From Peterkaempfera podocarpi (GTDB taxonomy: Bacteria; Actinomycetota; Actinomycetes; Streptomycetales; Streptomycetaceae): DNA of 64,000 nucleotides. The position numbers were made by a program, and so were the translations under genes. Below are positions 11,110 to 20,162 of this stretch, one piece after another. Position 1 is the stretch's first letter. Each line of letters starts with the position of its first letter. The stretch spans positions 1,798,001 to 1,862,000 of the forward strand of contig NZ_CP162102.1 in assembly GCF_042466665.1 (NCBI RefSeq), given 5' to 3'. Under the pieces are notes generated by a model, which saw nothing but the letters and a program-made list of their open reading frames with translations, was not told where the DNA came from and did no database searches.

Positions 11110-11711
11110 AGGGGGTTCTCCTCAGGCGTGGCGGTGCGTGCGGCGGTGCGGGGCAGACGGGCGGCAGGCCGGGCAGGCCGGGCCACGGCGGCGGCCGGGC
11201 GGGCGGACCGGGCCACGGCAGCGGCCAGCCGGTCGCCCGCGGCGCCGCGCCAGAGGTGGCAGATGGCCAGCGCCAGGGCGTCGGCCGCGTCGGCGGGCTT
11301 GGGTGGGGCGTCCAGCCGCAGCAGCCGGGTCACCATGGCGCCCACCTGGGCCTTCTCGGCGCGTCCGCTGCCGGTGACGGCGGCCTTGACCTCGCTGGGC
11401 GTGTGCAGGGCCACGGGCAGGCCGCGCCGGGTGGCGCAGAGCATGGCGACCGCACTGGCCTGGGCGGTGCCCATCACGGTGCGGACGTTGTGCTGGGCGA
11501 AGACCCGCTCGACCGCGACCGCGTCGGGGCGGTGCTCGTCCAGCCACTCCTCCAGACCCTGCTCGATCAGCAGCAGCCGGTGGCCGATGTCGCTGTCGGC
11601 CGGGGTCCGGACCACGCCGACGCCGGCCATCCGCAGCGGGCGGCCCGGCCCGCCGTCGACCACCCCGACTCCGCACCTGGTCAGCCCGGGGTCCACGCCC
11701 AGTACCCGCAC
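11106..11711 (-). CDS. ruvC: crossover junction endodeoxyribonuclease RuvC
   Basis: 201 residues. The RNase H-like fold starts with MRVLGVDPGLTRCGVGVVD (first catalytic Asp), followed by AVERVF (catalytic Glu) and the C-terminal Asp pair in PADAADALALAICH. It resolves Holliday junctions. The last 40 or so residues are an Ala/Pro/Arg low-complexity tail with repeated ARPA motifs, longer than in E. coli RuvC. First gene of ruvCAB. Confidence 0.96.
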   Translation of the reverse strand: MRVLGVDPGLTRCGVGVVDGGPGRPLRMAGVGVVRTPADSDIGHRLLLIEQGLEEWLDEHRPDAVAVERVFAQHNVRTVMGTAQASAVAMLCATRRGLPVALHTPSEVKAAVTGSGRAEKAQVGAMVTRLLRLDAPPKPADAADALALAICHLWRGAAGDRLAAAVARSARPAAAVARPARPAARLPRTAARTATPEENPL

Positions 11712-11854
11712 GCGGTCGCCGCCTCTCCGGTCGATGGCTGTTCGAGACCTGAGGCTATCGGCAGGGTCGGACAGCGGGGTGCCGCGCCCCGCCGGGCACG
11801 CGTCGGCCCGGCTGCCCGCGGGGGGCTGCCGGGCCGGACGGGGGCCTGTGGGGA

Positions 11855-12610
11855 TCAGGCGTCGACCTCGGCCATGACCTCGTCGGAGACGTCGAAGTTG
11901 GCGAAGACGTTCTGCACGTCGTCACTGTCCTCCAGGGCGTCGATCAGCTTGAAGATCTTGCGGGCGCCCTCGGCGTCCAGCTCCACCTGCACGCTGGGGA
12001 CGAAGTTGGCGTCGGCCGAGTCGTAGTCGATGCCGCCCTCCTGCAGCGCGGTGCGGACCGCGACCAGGTCGGAGGCCTCGCTGACCACCTCGAAGGCCTC
12101 ACCGAGGTCGTTGACCTCCTCGGCACCGACCTCCAGCACGGCGGTGAGGACGTCGTCCTCGGTGAGCTGGCCGGTCTTGGGGACGATGATCACGCCCTTG
12201 CGGGTGAACATGTACGAGACCGAGCCCGGGTCGGCCATGGAGCCGCCGTTGCGGGTCATGGCCACGCGCACGTCGGAGGCCGCGCGGTTGCGGTTGTCGG
12301 TGAGGCACTCGATGAGCACGGCGACACCGTTGGGGCCGTAGCCCTCGTACATGATGGTGCTGTAGTCCGCACCGCCGGCCTCGGCGCCGGAACCACGCTT
12401 GACGGCGCGGTCGATGTTGTCGTTCGGGACCGAGCTCTTCTTCGCCTTCTGGATGGCGTCGTAGAGGGTGGGGTTGCCTGCCGGGTCGCCACCGCCGGTG
12501 CGGGCCGCCACCTCGATGTTCTTGATCATCTTCGCGAAGAGCTTGCCGCGCTTGGCGTCGATCACGGCCTTCTTGTGCTTGGTGGTGGCCCATTTGGAGT
12601 GGCCGGACAT
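11855..12610 (-). CDS. YebC/PmpR family protein
   Basis: 251 residues from ATG 12610, beginning MSGHSKWATTKHKKAVIDAK, the hallmark of the family. The three-domain protein ends in an acidic stretch (DVSDEVMAEVDA). Family members have been reported as transcriptional regulators and, more recently, as ribosome-associated factors helping with proline-rich stretches. Position next to ruvC is conserved in many bacteria. Confidence 0.95.
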   Translation of the reverse strand: MSGHSKWATTKHKKAVIDAKRGKLFAKMIKNIEVAARTGGGDPAGNPTLYDAIQKAKKSSVPNDNIDRAVKRGSGAEAGGADYSTIMYEGYGPNGVAVLIECLTDNRNRAASDVRVAMTRNGGSMADPGSVSYMFTRKGVIIVPKTGQLTEDDVLTAVLEVGAEEVNDLGEAFEVVSEASDLVAVRTALQEGGIDYDSADANFVPSVQVELDAEGARKIFKLIDALEDSDDVQNVFANFDVSDEVMAEVDA

Positions 12611-12695
12611 CGCCTGGCTCCTTACAACGTCATCCAACGGAAACGAACAGACTGATCCTACCGAGACCCGGCCGCCCCGCCGGAACCGGCGGAGT

Positions 12696-13310
12696 TCAGC
12701 GCGCGGCGGCCCGGACCAGGTCGACGAAGTAGGCGTGCACCCGGTGGTCGCCGGTGAGCTCGGGGTGGAAGGAGGTGGCCAGCAGGTTGCCCTGGCGGAC
12801 CGCCACCACCCGGCCTGCGGCCGGGCCCCCGGACAGCTCCGCCAGCACCTGCACACCGGCGCCGACCGACTCCACCCACGGGGCGCGGATGAAGACGCCG
12901 TGCAGCGGGCCGCCCTCCAGTCCGGCGAAGTCCACCGGGGACTCGAAGGACTCGTTCTGCCGCCCGAAGGCATTGCGGCGCACGGTCATGTCGATGCCGC
13001 CGACGGACTGCTGGTCGTCGCGGCCGTCCAGGATCTTGTCAGCCAGCATGATCATGCCCGCGCAGGAGCCGTACACCGGCAGACCCTCCGCCACCCGCGC
13101 CCGCAGCGGCTCCATCAGCCCGAACGCCAGCGCCAGGTTGGACATGGTGGTGGACTCGCCACCGGGGATCACCAGTCCGTCCAGTTCGGCCAGTTCCTCG
13201 GGACGGCGGACCGGACGGGCGAGCGCGTCGGCCTCGGCGAGCGCGACAGCATGCTCACGGACATCGCCCTGGAGGGCGAGGACACCGACAACGGGGGTGC
13301 TGCTGGACAC
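12696..13310 (-). CDS. pdxT: pyridoxal 5'-phosphate synthase glutaminase subunit
   Basis: 204 residues from GTG 13310 with AGGAAT upstream. It has the class I glutaminase nucleophile in YGSCAGMIML, the PGGESTTMSNL oxyanion region and the His-Glu pair in SFHPELTGDHRVH. It releases ammonia from glutamine and channels it to PdxS for DXP-independent PLP synthesis. It lies just downstream of pdxS, separated by a hairpin. Confidence 0.96.
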   Translation of the reverse strand: MSSSTPVVGVLALQGDVREHAVALAEADALARPVRRPEELAELDGLVIPGGESTTMSNLALAFGLMEPLRARVAEGLPVYGSCAGMIMLADKILDGRDDQQSVGGIDMTVRRNAFGRQNESFESPVDFAGLEGGPLHGVFIRAPWVESVGAGVQVLAELSGGPAAGRVVAVRQGNLLATSFHPELTGDHRVHAYFVDLVRAAAR

Positions 13311-13356
13311 GGGATTCCTCTTCGGGACGGGGGTGGGCGGCGTCGGCAACGCGCAC

Positions 13357-13393
13357 GGTCCGCCGCGCCGGGACGGGCCCGGTGCGGCGGACC
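13357..13393 (-). terminator. intercistronic hairpin between pdxS and pdxT
   Basis: Arms GGTCCGCCGC (13357-13366) and GCGGCGGACC (13384-13393) pair around an inner GCCGGG/CCCGG stem. It may partly terminate transcription after pdxS or stabilise its mRNA, since pdxS is usually needed in excess. Confidence 0.55.
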
Positions 13394-13408
13394 GCTGGGT
13401 GGTGGGGA

Positions 13409-14338
<930 letters not shown>

Positions 14339-14470
14339 GAAGACCTCACTCGGAGACGAATCGGTGCGATAGGCCTATCCTAGGCCCGGCGTGACCCTAG
14401 CCGATGCTCCACGCGGTCCAGCTCGGGGGCCGCACTGCGACACTCCGGCGCGATGCGGTAACGCCCCGTA

Positions 14471-15016
14471 CTACTGGGACGCGCCCTCCGGAGTGAGCAC
14501 CACCGGCACCTCGTCGTCCATCTCGAACGTCATCGGGAACGGCGCATGCCCGGCAAGGTGGAGATAGCGCACGATGCGGTGCCTGCGCACCGCCCGCGCC
14601 GCCCGCACCGCGTCATTGTGGAAGCGCCGGGCCATCGGCACCCGGCGGGCGGCCGCCGCGAGGTCCTTGAGCACCTCCTCGCCACCGGGCGCGGCACGCA
14701 CCGCCGCCACCTGCTCCGGCTCGGCGAAGACCGCCCGCAGTGCCTGGCTGAGCTCGCTCTCGGCGATCTCGCGGTGCTCCTCGTCGGCCTGCCGGGCGGC
14801 GTGGGAGGCCTGGTACAGCACGATCGAGGCGGCCGGGTCCAGCAGCGCCGCGGTGGCCAGCTCCTGGGAGACCGAGGCACGCCGCACCAGCTGGGCGTCG
14901 AGCGCCGCCCGGGCCGCGTCGATCCGGTAGTGCAGCCGGTCCAGTCGCCCGGCCGTCCAGCTGAGGTAGAGCCCGACGGCGACAACGGCGAGGGCGACCC
15001 AGATCCAAGTGCTCAC
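14471..15016 (-). CDS. LemA-like membrane-anchored helical protein
   Basis: 181 residues from GTG 15016. One N-terminal TM helix (WIWVALAVVAVGLYLSW) is followed by a mostly alpha-helical, charged domain. The stretch RLDRLHYRIDAARAALDAQL resembles the start of LemA proteins, where a helix after the membrane segment carries a DVQLKRR-like motif (here DAQLVRRASV). The gene is conserved next to pdxS in Streptomyces as far as I recall. The function of LemA is not established, so only topology is firm. Confidence 0.7.
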   Translation of the reverse strand: MSTWIWVALAVVAVGLYLSWTAGRLDRLHYRIDAARAALDAQLVRRASVSQELATAALLDPAASIVLYQASHAARQADEEHREIAESELSQALRAVFAEPEQVAAVRAAPGGEEVLKDLAAAARRVPMARRFHNDAVRAARAVRRHRIVRYLHLAGHAPFPMTFEMDDEVPVVLTPEGASQ

Positions 15017-15117
15017 GGCGCGCCACCCTACCGGCCGTCGGAGGGCCGGCGGTCCCGCGGACCTCGGGCCCCGGCCCCGTCGGGCACCGCCCGACGGGGC
15101 CTCACCTGCTGCGGGCG

Positions 15118-16674
15118 TCAGGCGTAGTTGCGCAGCTCGGGCCAGATCTCGCCCCAGGGGCGGCGGGGGCCGGTGCAGACATAGACATGGCCGCCCCACT
15201 CGATGTTGTGCACACCAGCGGGGTTGGAGAGGGTCGCGGCCACCTGGACCTGCGTGAAGTACCGGCGCAGATGGGCGAGGTAGTCGGGGGCGTAGTCCGG
15301 GCCCGGCGCGATGGCCACCACGGTGGTGGCGCGCGGGTTGCCGGGGCCCCACCACCAGTCGGTGTTCTGGGCGCCCGCGGCGGTGGGCAGCCCGGCGCCG
15401 CGGCCCAGTTCGTTGACGGCACCGGCCTCGCTGTAGTCCGCCGCGAAGATCACCGCATGGGCGCGCTGCCCGGCCGGAAGCCCGGTCCACACCTGCTGCA
15501 CGGTGCCGACGAGCTGCGGCCAGCCCAGGGTCTCCCCCGACAGCGCGCTGGTGCCGTACGTCCAGCCCACGTCGGAGGACGGCAGCACCGGCAGCACGAT
15601 CACCGCGGACAGCGTGGCCGAGGCGACCGTGCCGACGACCAGGCGGCGCATCCGCTCCGGGTGGGAGCGCAGCCACTGGTCGAGATCCACCGCCCCGGCC
15701 GCCAGCAGGCACACATACAGCCCGCCGAGGTAGTACGTCTGCGCTCCGGTCGTCACGGCGAACAGCACGAACAGCACGGCGTAGGCGATCACCAGGCACC
15801 GCCAGAGCGGCCGGTCGGACCGCCACAGGAACCGCAGGCCCGCCAGCCACAGCACCACCATGGCCAGGCAGGACATACCGAGCTGCCCCACGATCCAGGT
15901 GAGGATGTTCCCCGGGCCTCCGTGCTCCCCGTTCAGCGCCCGTGTCATCGCGAACATCGCCCAGTGGTGCCGCGACTGCCACCACAGGTCGGGCAGCACC
16001 AGCAGCACGGCGATCGCGGCGCCCGCGAGCATGCGGCGGTCGACCGCGGTCCGGCGGGCCGGGCCGAGCAGTACGGCGGCCAGCAGGACGACCCCGAAGA
16101 TCGCCGCGAGGTGGTTGAACTCCGCGCCCACACCGACCAGCGCTCCCGCGGCGAGCCACCACCGGGTGTCGCCGGTGCGGCCGATGCGCACGACCACCAA
16201 GGCGATCGCCGCCCACGCCAGCACTTCGTACGAGGTCGTGTTGGCGATGTGCCCGCTGCCCAGCAGCACGGGCATGGTGCCGGTCGCGACCGCCGCGAGC
16301 AGCTGCGCCCGCCGTGCACCGCCGAACTCCCGCGCGATCAGCCCGCCCACCACCACCGTGCCCGCGGCGGCCAGCGCGGACCACAGCCGCAGGCCCACCG
16401 CCGAGACCCCGAACAGCGAGAGCGAGACCCGGGCCAGCAGCGGCGCCAGCGCCGGCTGGTCGACATAACTCGCCTGCAGGTGCCGGGCGCAGTCGAGGAA
16501 GTACAGCTCGTCGCGGTGCAGGCCGTAGCGCGCGGAGAGCGCCATCAGCAGGGCGAGGACCGCCCCCGATACGGCGAGGACCCGCCGGTCCAGCGGAGCG
16601 AGCCGCCCGCCGTCCTCCCCGGCCCGGTCCGCACCCTCCACGTTCGCCAGCCCCACGCCCGCGGCGTCCGCCAT
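15118..16674 (-). CDS. polytopic glycosyltransferase, GT39/ArnT-like
   Basis: 518 residues from ATG 16674. It has about ten TM helices and the early loop motif HRDELYFLDCARHLQASYVD, with an acidic residue after the first TM as in dolichyl/polyprenyl-phosphate mannosyltransferases (PMT_2). The C-terminal third (about 390-518) is an extracytoplasmic domain with many Trp/Tyr residues (NTDWWWGPGN, HNIEWGGHVY). The likely donor is polyprenyl-phosphate-linked sugar; the acceptor is unknown. It sits between the LemA-like gene and the PIM operon, separated from the latter by a foldback repeat. Confidence 0.82.
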   Translation of the reverse strand: MADAAGVGLANVEGADRAGEDGGRLAPLDRRVLAVSGAVLALLMALSARYGLHRDELYFLDCARHLQASYVDQPALAPLLARVSLSLFGVSAVGLRLWSALAAAGTVVVGGLIAREFGGARRAQLLAAVATGTMPVLLGSGHIANTTSYEVLAWAAIALVVVRIGRTGDTRWWLAAGALVGVGAEFNHLAAIFGVVLLAAVLLGPARRTAVDRRMLAGAAIAVLLVLPDLWWQSRHHWAMFAMTRALNGEHGGPGNILTWIVGQLGMSCLAMVVLWLAGLRFLWRSDRPLWRCLVIAYAVLFVLFAVTTGAQTYYLGGLYVCLLAAGAVDLDQWLRSHPERMRRLVVGTVASATLSAVIVLPVLPSSDVGWTYGTSALSGETLGWPQLVGTVQQVWTGLPAGQRAHAVIFAADYSEAGAVNELGRGAGLPTAAGAQNTDWWWGPGNPRATTVVAIAPGPDYAPDYLAHLRRYFTQVQVAATLSNPAGVHNIEWGGHVYVCTGPRRPWGEIWPELRNYA

Positions 16675-16838
16675 CCCCGTACCCCCGTACTCGGCCCCTC
16701 GGTCGTGTCATCCGGACCACCGGGGCGGCCCGGCGCGCACGGCTCCCGGGCCGCTGGCACCTTACCCGCCCGGTCCACACACGGCGGGGCGGCCCCCTGA
16801 CGGCGCATCAGGGCGCAGCGGAGGACGGCACCCGGGCG

Positions 16839-17064
16839 CTAGTGCCGCCCCCGCCAACGTTTGCCCTCCCCCAGCCTGGCGGCCGGGAGGTGCCCCCACG
16901 CCGCGGCGTCCGGTGCGTGCGATCGCAAGGCGGCCGGAAGCCCTTGTACTGGGTCGTACCTGGGCTTTCGGCCGACGCAGCGAGCGTGCGTGCCTGGGGG
17001 CACCTCCCGGCCGAAGGCCGGGGGAGCGTCGCGGCAGGGCAAAGGTTGGCGGGGGCGGCGCTAG
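16839..17064. repeat. 226-bp CTAG-flanked foldback element (MITE-like)
   Basis: Both ends read CTAG-(T/C)GCCGCCCCCGCCAAC when each is read inward. The arms pair further through TTTGCCCT, GCCGGGAGGTGCCCCCA and a central palindrome (AAGCCC-TTGTACTGGGTCGTACC-TGGGCTT region, about 16937-16967). There is no open frame with a recognisable product. CTAG fits the 4-bp YTAR target duplication known for IS5-group elements, so a non-autonomous derivative is a reasonable inference. The right CTAG supplies the TAG stop of the pimA-like gene. The rest of 16675-17060 has no gene. Confidence 0.75.
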
Positions 17065-18242
17065 TCGCGGGCCAGTCCGAGGCGGCCCAGCCAGCCGCTG
17101 CGCTCGTCCTCCTCGACCGCGGCGGCCCCGGCCGCGACGGTCTCGTACACCGCGAGGATGTCGGCGCCGACCGTCTCCCAGTCGAAGCGGCGCACATGCC
17201 GGGAGGCGGCCTCGCGCAGCCCGGCCAGCCGCGCCGGGTCGCCGAGCAGCCGTACGGCCGCCGCGGCGAGCGCCGCCGGGTCCTCCACCGGGAAGAGCTC
17301 GCCCGCGCCGCCGCCGTCCAGCACCTGGCGGAACGCATCCAGATCGCTGGCCAGCACGGGGGCGCCCGCGGACATGGCCTCCACCAGGATGATGCCGAAG
17401 GACTCGCCGCCCGTGTTGGGCGCGACATAGAGGTCGACGCTGCGCAGCAGCCGCGCCTTCTCCTCGTCGCTGACCATGCCCAGGAACTCGATCTGGCGGC
17501 GTACCTCGGCGGGGACGCCCTCCAGCGCCTCCTCCTCGTCGCCGCGCCCCGCCACCAGCAGCCGCACACCGGGGCGGGCCTCGAGGATGGCGGGGAACGC
17601 CGCCAGCAGCGTGGGCAGGCCCTTGCGGGGTTCGTTGATCCGGCCGATGAAGCCGATGGTGCCGGGCCCGCCGGTCATGGCGCCGCCGTTCCAGCGGGGG
17701 TCCGGCTCGGCGTCGGCGAAGAAGGAGACGTCCACGCCGTTGGGGATCACCACCGCGTCGCCGCCCAGGTGCTCCACCAGGGTGCGCCGCGCGTACTCGC
17801 TGACCGCGACCCGGGCCCGGATCTTCTCCAGCGCGGGCTGCAGGATCGGGTAGGCGGCGATCATCGCCCGGGAGCGCGGGTTGGAGGTGTGGAAGGTCGC
17901 CACTATGGGCCCGTTGGCCGACCAGCAGGCCAGCAGCGAGAGGCTGGGCGAGGCCGGCTCATGGATGTGCAGCACGTCGAAGCGGCCGTCGTGCAGCCAG
18001 CGCCGTACCCGGGCGGCGGACAGGAAGCCGAAGTTCAGCCGGGCCACCGAGCCGTTGTACGGGACGGGCACGGCACGGCCCGCCGAGACCACATACGGCG
18101 GCAACGGGGTGTCCTCGTCGGCCGGGGCCAGCACCGAGACCTCGTGGCCGAGCCGCAGCAGATGGTCGGCCAGGTCCCGGACGTGGAACTGGACCCCGCC
18201 GGGGACGTCCCAGGCGTACGGGCAGACGATCCCGATCCTCAC
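17061..18242 (-). CDS. pimA: phosphatidylinositol alpha-mannosyltransferase (PimA-like)
   Basis: 393 residues, GT-B fold. The N-terminus is RIGIVCPYAWDVPGGVQFHV, and the C-terminal GT4 domain has GFIGRINEPRKGL and the donor-binding EX7E in ESFGIILVEAMSAG. PimA adds the first mannose to phosphatidylinositol on the inner leaflet. The GTG start (18242) overlaps the acyltransferase stop, so pgsA, the acyltransferase and this gene form one coupled operon as in mycobacteria. Its TAG stop lies in the CTAG flank of the adjacent foldback repeat. Confidence 0.92.
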   Translation of the reverse strand: MRIGIVCPYAWDVPGGVQFHVRDLADHLLRLGHEVSVLAPADEDTPLPPYVVSAGRAVPVPYNGSVARLNFGFLSAARVRRWLHDGRFDVLHIHEPASPSLSLLACWSANGPIVATFHTSNPRSRAMIAAYPILQPALEKIRARVAVSEYARRTLVEHLGGDAVVIPNGVDVSFFADAEPDPRWNGGAMTGGPGTIGFIGRINEPRKGLPTLLAAFPAILEARPGVRLLVAGRGDEEEALEGVPAEVRRQIEFLGMVSDEEKARLLRSVDLYVAPNTGGESFGIILVEAMSAGAPVLASDLDAFRQVLDGGGAGELFPVEDPAALAAAAVRLLGDPARLAGLREAASRHVRRFDWETVGADILAVYETVAAGAAAVEEDERSGWLGRLGLARD

Positions 18243-19180
18243 CGCGCGGCCACCTCGTCCGACCCCTGCGCCGGAGCCGGAAGGCGGGCGGCGGGCAGGT
18301 CGGCGAGCCAGAACCGCTGAAGCATGTGCCAGTCCTCGGGGTGGCTGCGGATGCCCTCGGCCCACACCGCGGCCAGCGCCCGGGTCATGGCCGCGGACCT
18401 CTCCCGCCGGCTGCCCTCCGCGGGGACCTCGATCTCGGGGTGCACGGTGCCCTTCATCACGGGGGTCCCGTCGTACCAGAGGGTGACCGGCAGCAGCGCC
18501 GCGCCGGTCTGCACCGCCAGTGCGGCCGGACCCGCGGGCACCCGGGCCGGCTCGCCCAGGAAGTCCACCTCGACGCCGTTGGCGGACAGGTCCCGGTCGC
18601 CGACCAGGCAGACCAGCCCTCCGTCGCGCAGCCGCTTGGCCAGGGTGCCGATGGTGGAGACGGTGCCGCCGGTGAGCGGCAGCACCTCCATGCCAAGCCC
18701 CTCGCGGTAGGCGACGAAACGGTCGAAGAGCGACTCGGGCTTGAGCCGCTCCGCGACGGTGGTGAAGCGGTGTCCCAGGTGGGAGACGACCCAGGCGCCC
18801 GCCAGGTCCCAGTTGCCCATGTGCGGCAGGGCGAGGATCACCCCGCGGCCCTCGGCCAGGGTGGCGCTGATCGCCTCGGCGCCCTCGGGGGCGAAGGAGC
18901 GGGCGATCCGCTCGGCGTCCCACACCGGCAGCCGGAAGGACTCCATCCAGTAGCGCAGATAGGAGCGCATCCCGGCCCGCGACAGGGCCCGGATCTCCGC
19001 CTCAGCGGCCTGCGGGAGCACCCGGCGGAGGTTGGACTCCAGCCGCTGCACGCTCTTGCCCTGCCGCTTCCAGGCGGTGTCCGCGATCCGCCGGAAGAGG
19101 GCCTCGGCGGCGGGCTCGGGGAGGTGCTTGAGCGCGGACCAGCCCAGCGCGTACGCCGAGTCGACCAGGCGTTCCCTCAT
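18239..19180 (-). CDS. phosphatidylinositol mannoside acyltransferase (PatA/LpxL-like)
   Basis: 313 residues from ATG 19180, which overlaps the pgsA stop by 4 bp. It belongs to the HtrB/LpxL lysophospholipid acyltransferase family; the catalytic HX4D is H120 and D125 in LPHMGNWDLAG. An early amphipathic segment suggests membrane association. In mycobacteria the gene in this position acylates the mannose of PIM1/PIM2. Assignment rests on the family plus the operon order pgsA-patA-pimA. Confidence 0.9.
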   Translation of the reverse strand: MRERLVDSAYALGWSALKHLPEPAAEALFRRIADTAWKRQGKSVQRLESNLRRVLPQAAEAEIRALSRAGMRSYLRYWMESFRLPVWDAERIARSFAPEGAEAISATLAEGRGVILALPHMGNWDLAGAWVVSHLGHRFTTVAERLKPESLFDRFVAYREGLGMEVLPLTGGTVSTIGTLAKRLRDGGLVCLVGDRDLSANGVEVDFLGEPARVPAGPAALAVQTGAALLPVTLWYDGTPVMKGTVHPEIEVPAEGSRRERSAAMTRALAAVWAEGIRSHPEDWHMLQRFWLADLPAARLPAPAQGSDEVAAR

Positions 19181-19827
19181 ACCGTCTCCGCCTCCCGGGC
19201 CGCCGCCTCGGCGGCCTCCCGACGCACCGTCAGCATCCGCTGCAGCACGGTGATGAAGCTGCCCACGGCGATCAGCCAGAGGGCGATCGGCAGCAGCCAG
19301 TCGATGTACGGGACCCCGAAGCCGTGCAGGCCCGCCAGCCCGGCCGCGACCAGGGTGACCACCAGCCGTTCGGCGCGCTCGACCAGTCCGGAGACATCGC
19401 ACGGCAGGCCCAGCGACTCCGCCCGGGCCTTGGTGTACGAGACCACCTGGCCGCAGGCCAGGCAGAACAGCGCCACCGCGCAGAGCGCGAGATTGTCGCC
19501 CTTGCCCGCGTACCACATGGCGATGCCGGCGAAGATCGCCGAGTCGGCGACCCGGTCGAGGGTGGAGTCCAGGAAGGCCCCCCACTTGCTGGAGCGGCCG
19601 GCCTGCCGCGCCATGTTGCCGTCCACCAGGTCACTGAAGATGAAGAGCGTGATCACGATCGTCCCCCAGAAGAACTCGCCCCTGGGGAAGAAGGCCAACG
19701 CGCCCGCCACGGAGCCCGCAGTGCCGATGAGGGTGACCGCGTCCGGGCTGATCCCGGCGCGCAGCAGCATCGACGCGAACGGCGTGAGGACGCGCGTGAA
19801 GAACGCACGCGCGTATTTGTTGAGCAT
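19177..19827 (-). CDS. pgsA: phosphatidylinositol phosphate synthase (CDP-alcohol phosphatidyltransferase)
   Basis: 216 residues from ATG 19827, about six TM helices. The full CDP-alcohol phosphotransferase signature is present: D66, D69, G70, A73, R74, G83, D87 and D91. In actinomycetes this orthologue joins CDP-diacylglycerol to inositol 1-phosphate, giving PIP, the precursor of PI and PIMs. It is the first gene of the PIM operon and is divergent from the EF-G-like gene. Confidence 0.93.
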   Translation of the reverse strand: MLNKYARAFFTRVLTPFASMLLRAGISPDAVTLIGTAGSVAGALAFFPRGEFFWGTIVITLFIFSDLVDGNMARQAGRSSKWGAFLDSTLDRVADSAIFAGIAMWYAGKGDNLALCAVALFCLACGQVVSYTKARAESLGLPCDVSGLVERAERLVVTLVAAGLAGLHGFGVPYIDWLLPIALWLIAVGSFITVLQRMLTVRREAAEAAAREAETV

Positions 19828-20162
19828 GGCCTTTCGAACGGCTCCGATCTCGCTGGTCCGGACCCGGTGCTCCGGGCCCGGTGGTCCGGGCCGGGTGGTC
19901 CGGTCCCGGTGGTCTGATCCGGTGGCTGGTCGCGCAGGATCCGCGGGTGGCCCATGGTAGCCGCGCGGCGCTCGAACTCCGGCCGCACACCCCCTTCGGC
20001 GTACGCGGCACGACTCCCGTATGGACCTTGGGCCAACACGGTGGAAAGCTCGAAGGACCGCGGGTGGCGGCCGCCGCCCACCCGGTGCGGCTCCCCCGTG
20101 GCGTGCTCGGACCATGCCCTGCACGCGCAGCGGCCCTCAGCGTTCAGCGGGAGGAGAGGCCC
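19828..20162. other. divergent intergenic region between pgsA and the EF-G-like gene
   Basis: 335 bp without a supported gene; it must contain promoters in both directions. From about 19856 to 19925 there is a degenerate run of GGTGGTCCGG-like repeats. A GGGAGGAGAGG ribosome-binding site ends the region in front of ATG 20163. I could not assign firm promoter boxes. Confidence 0.5.
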
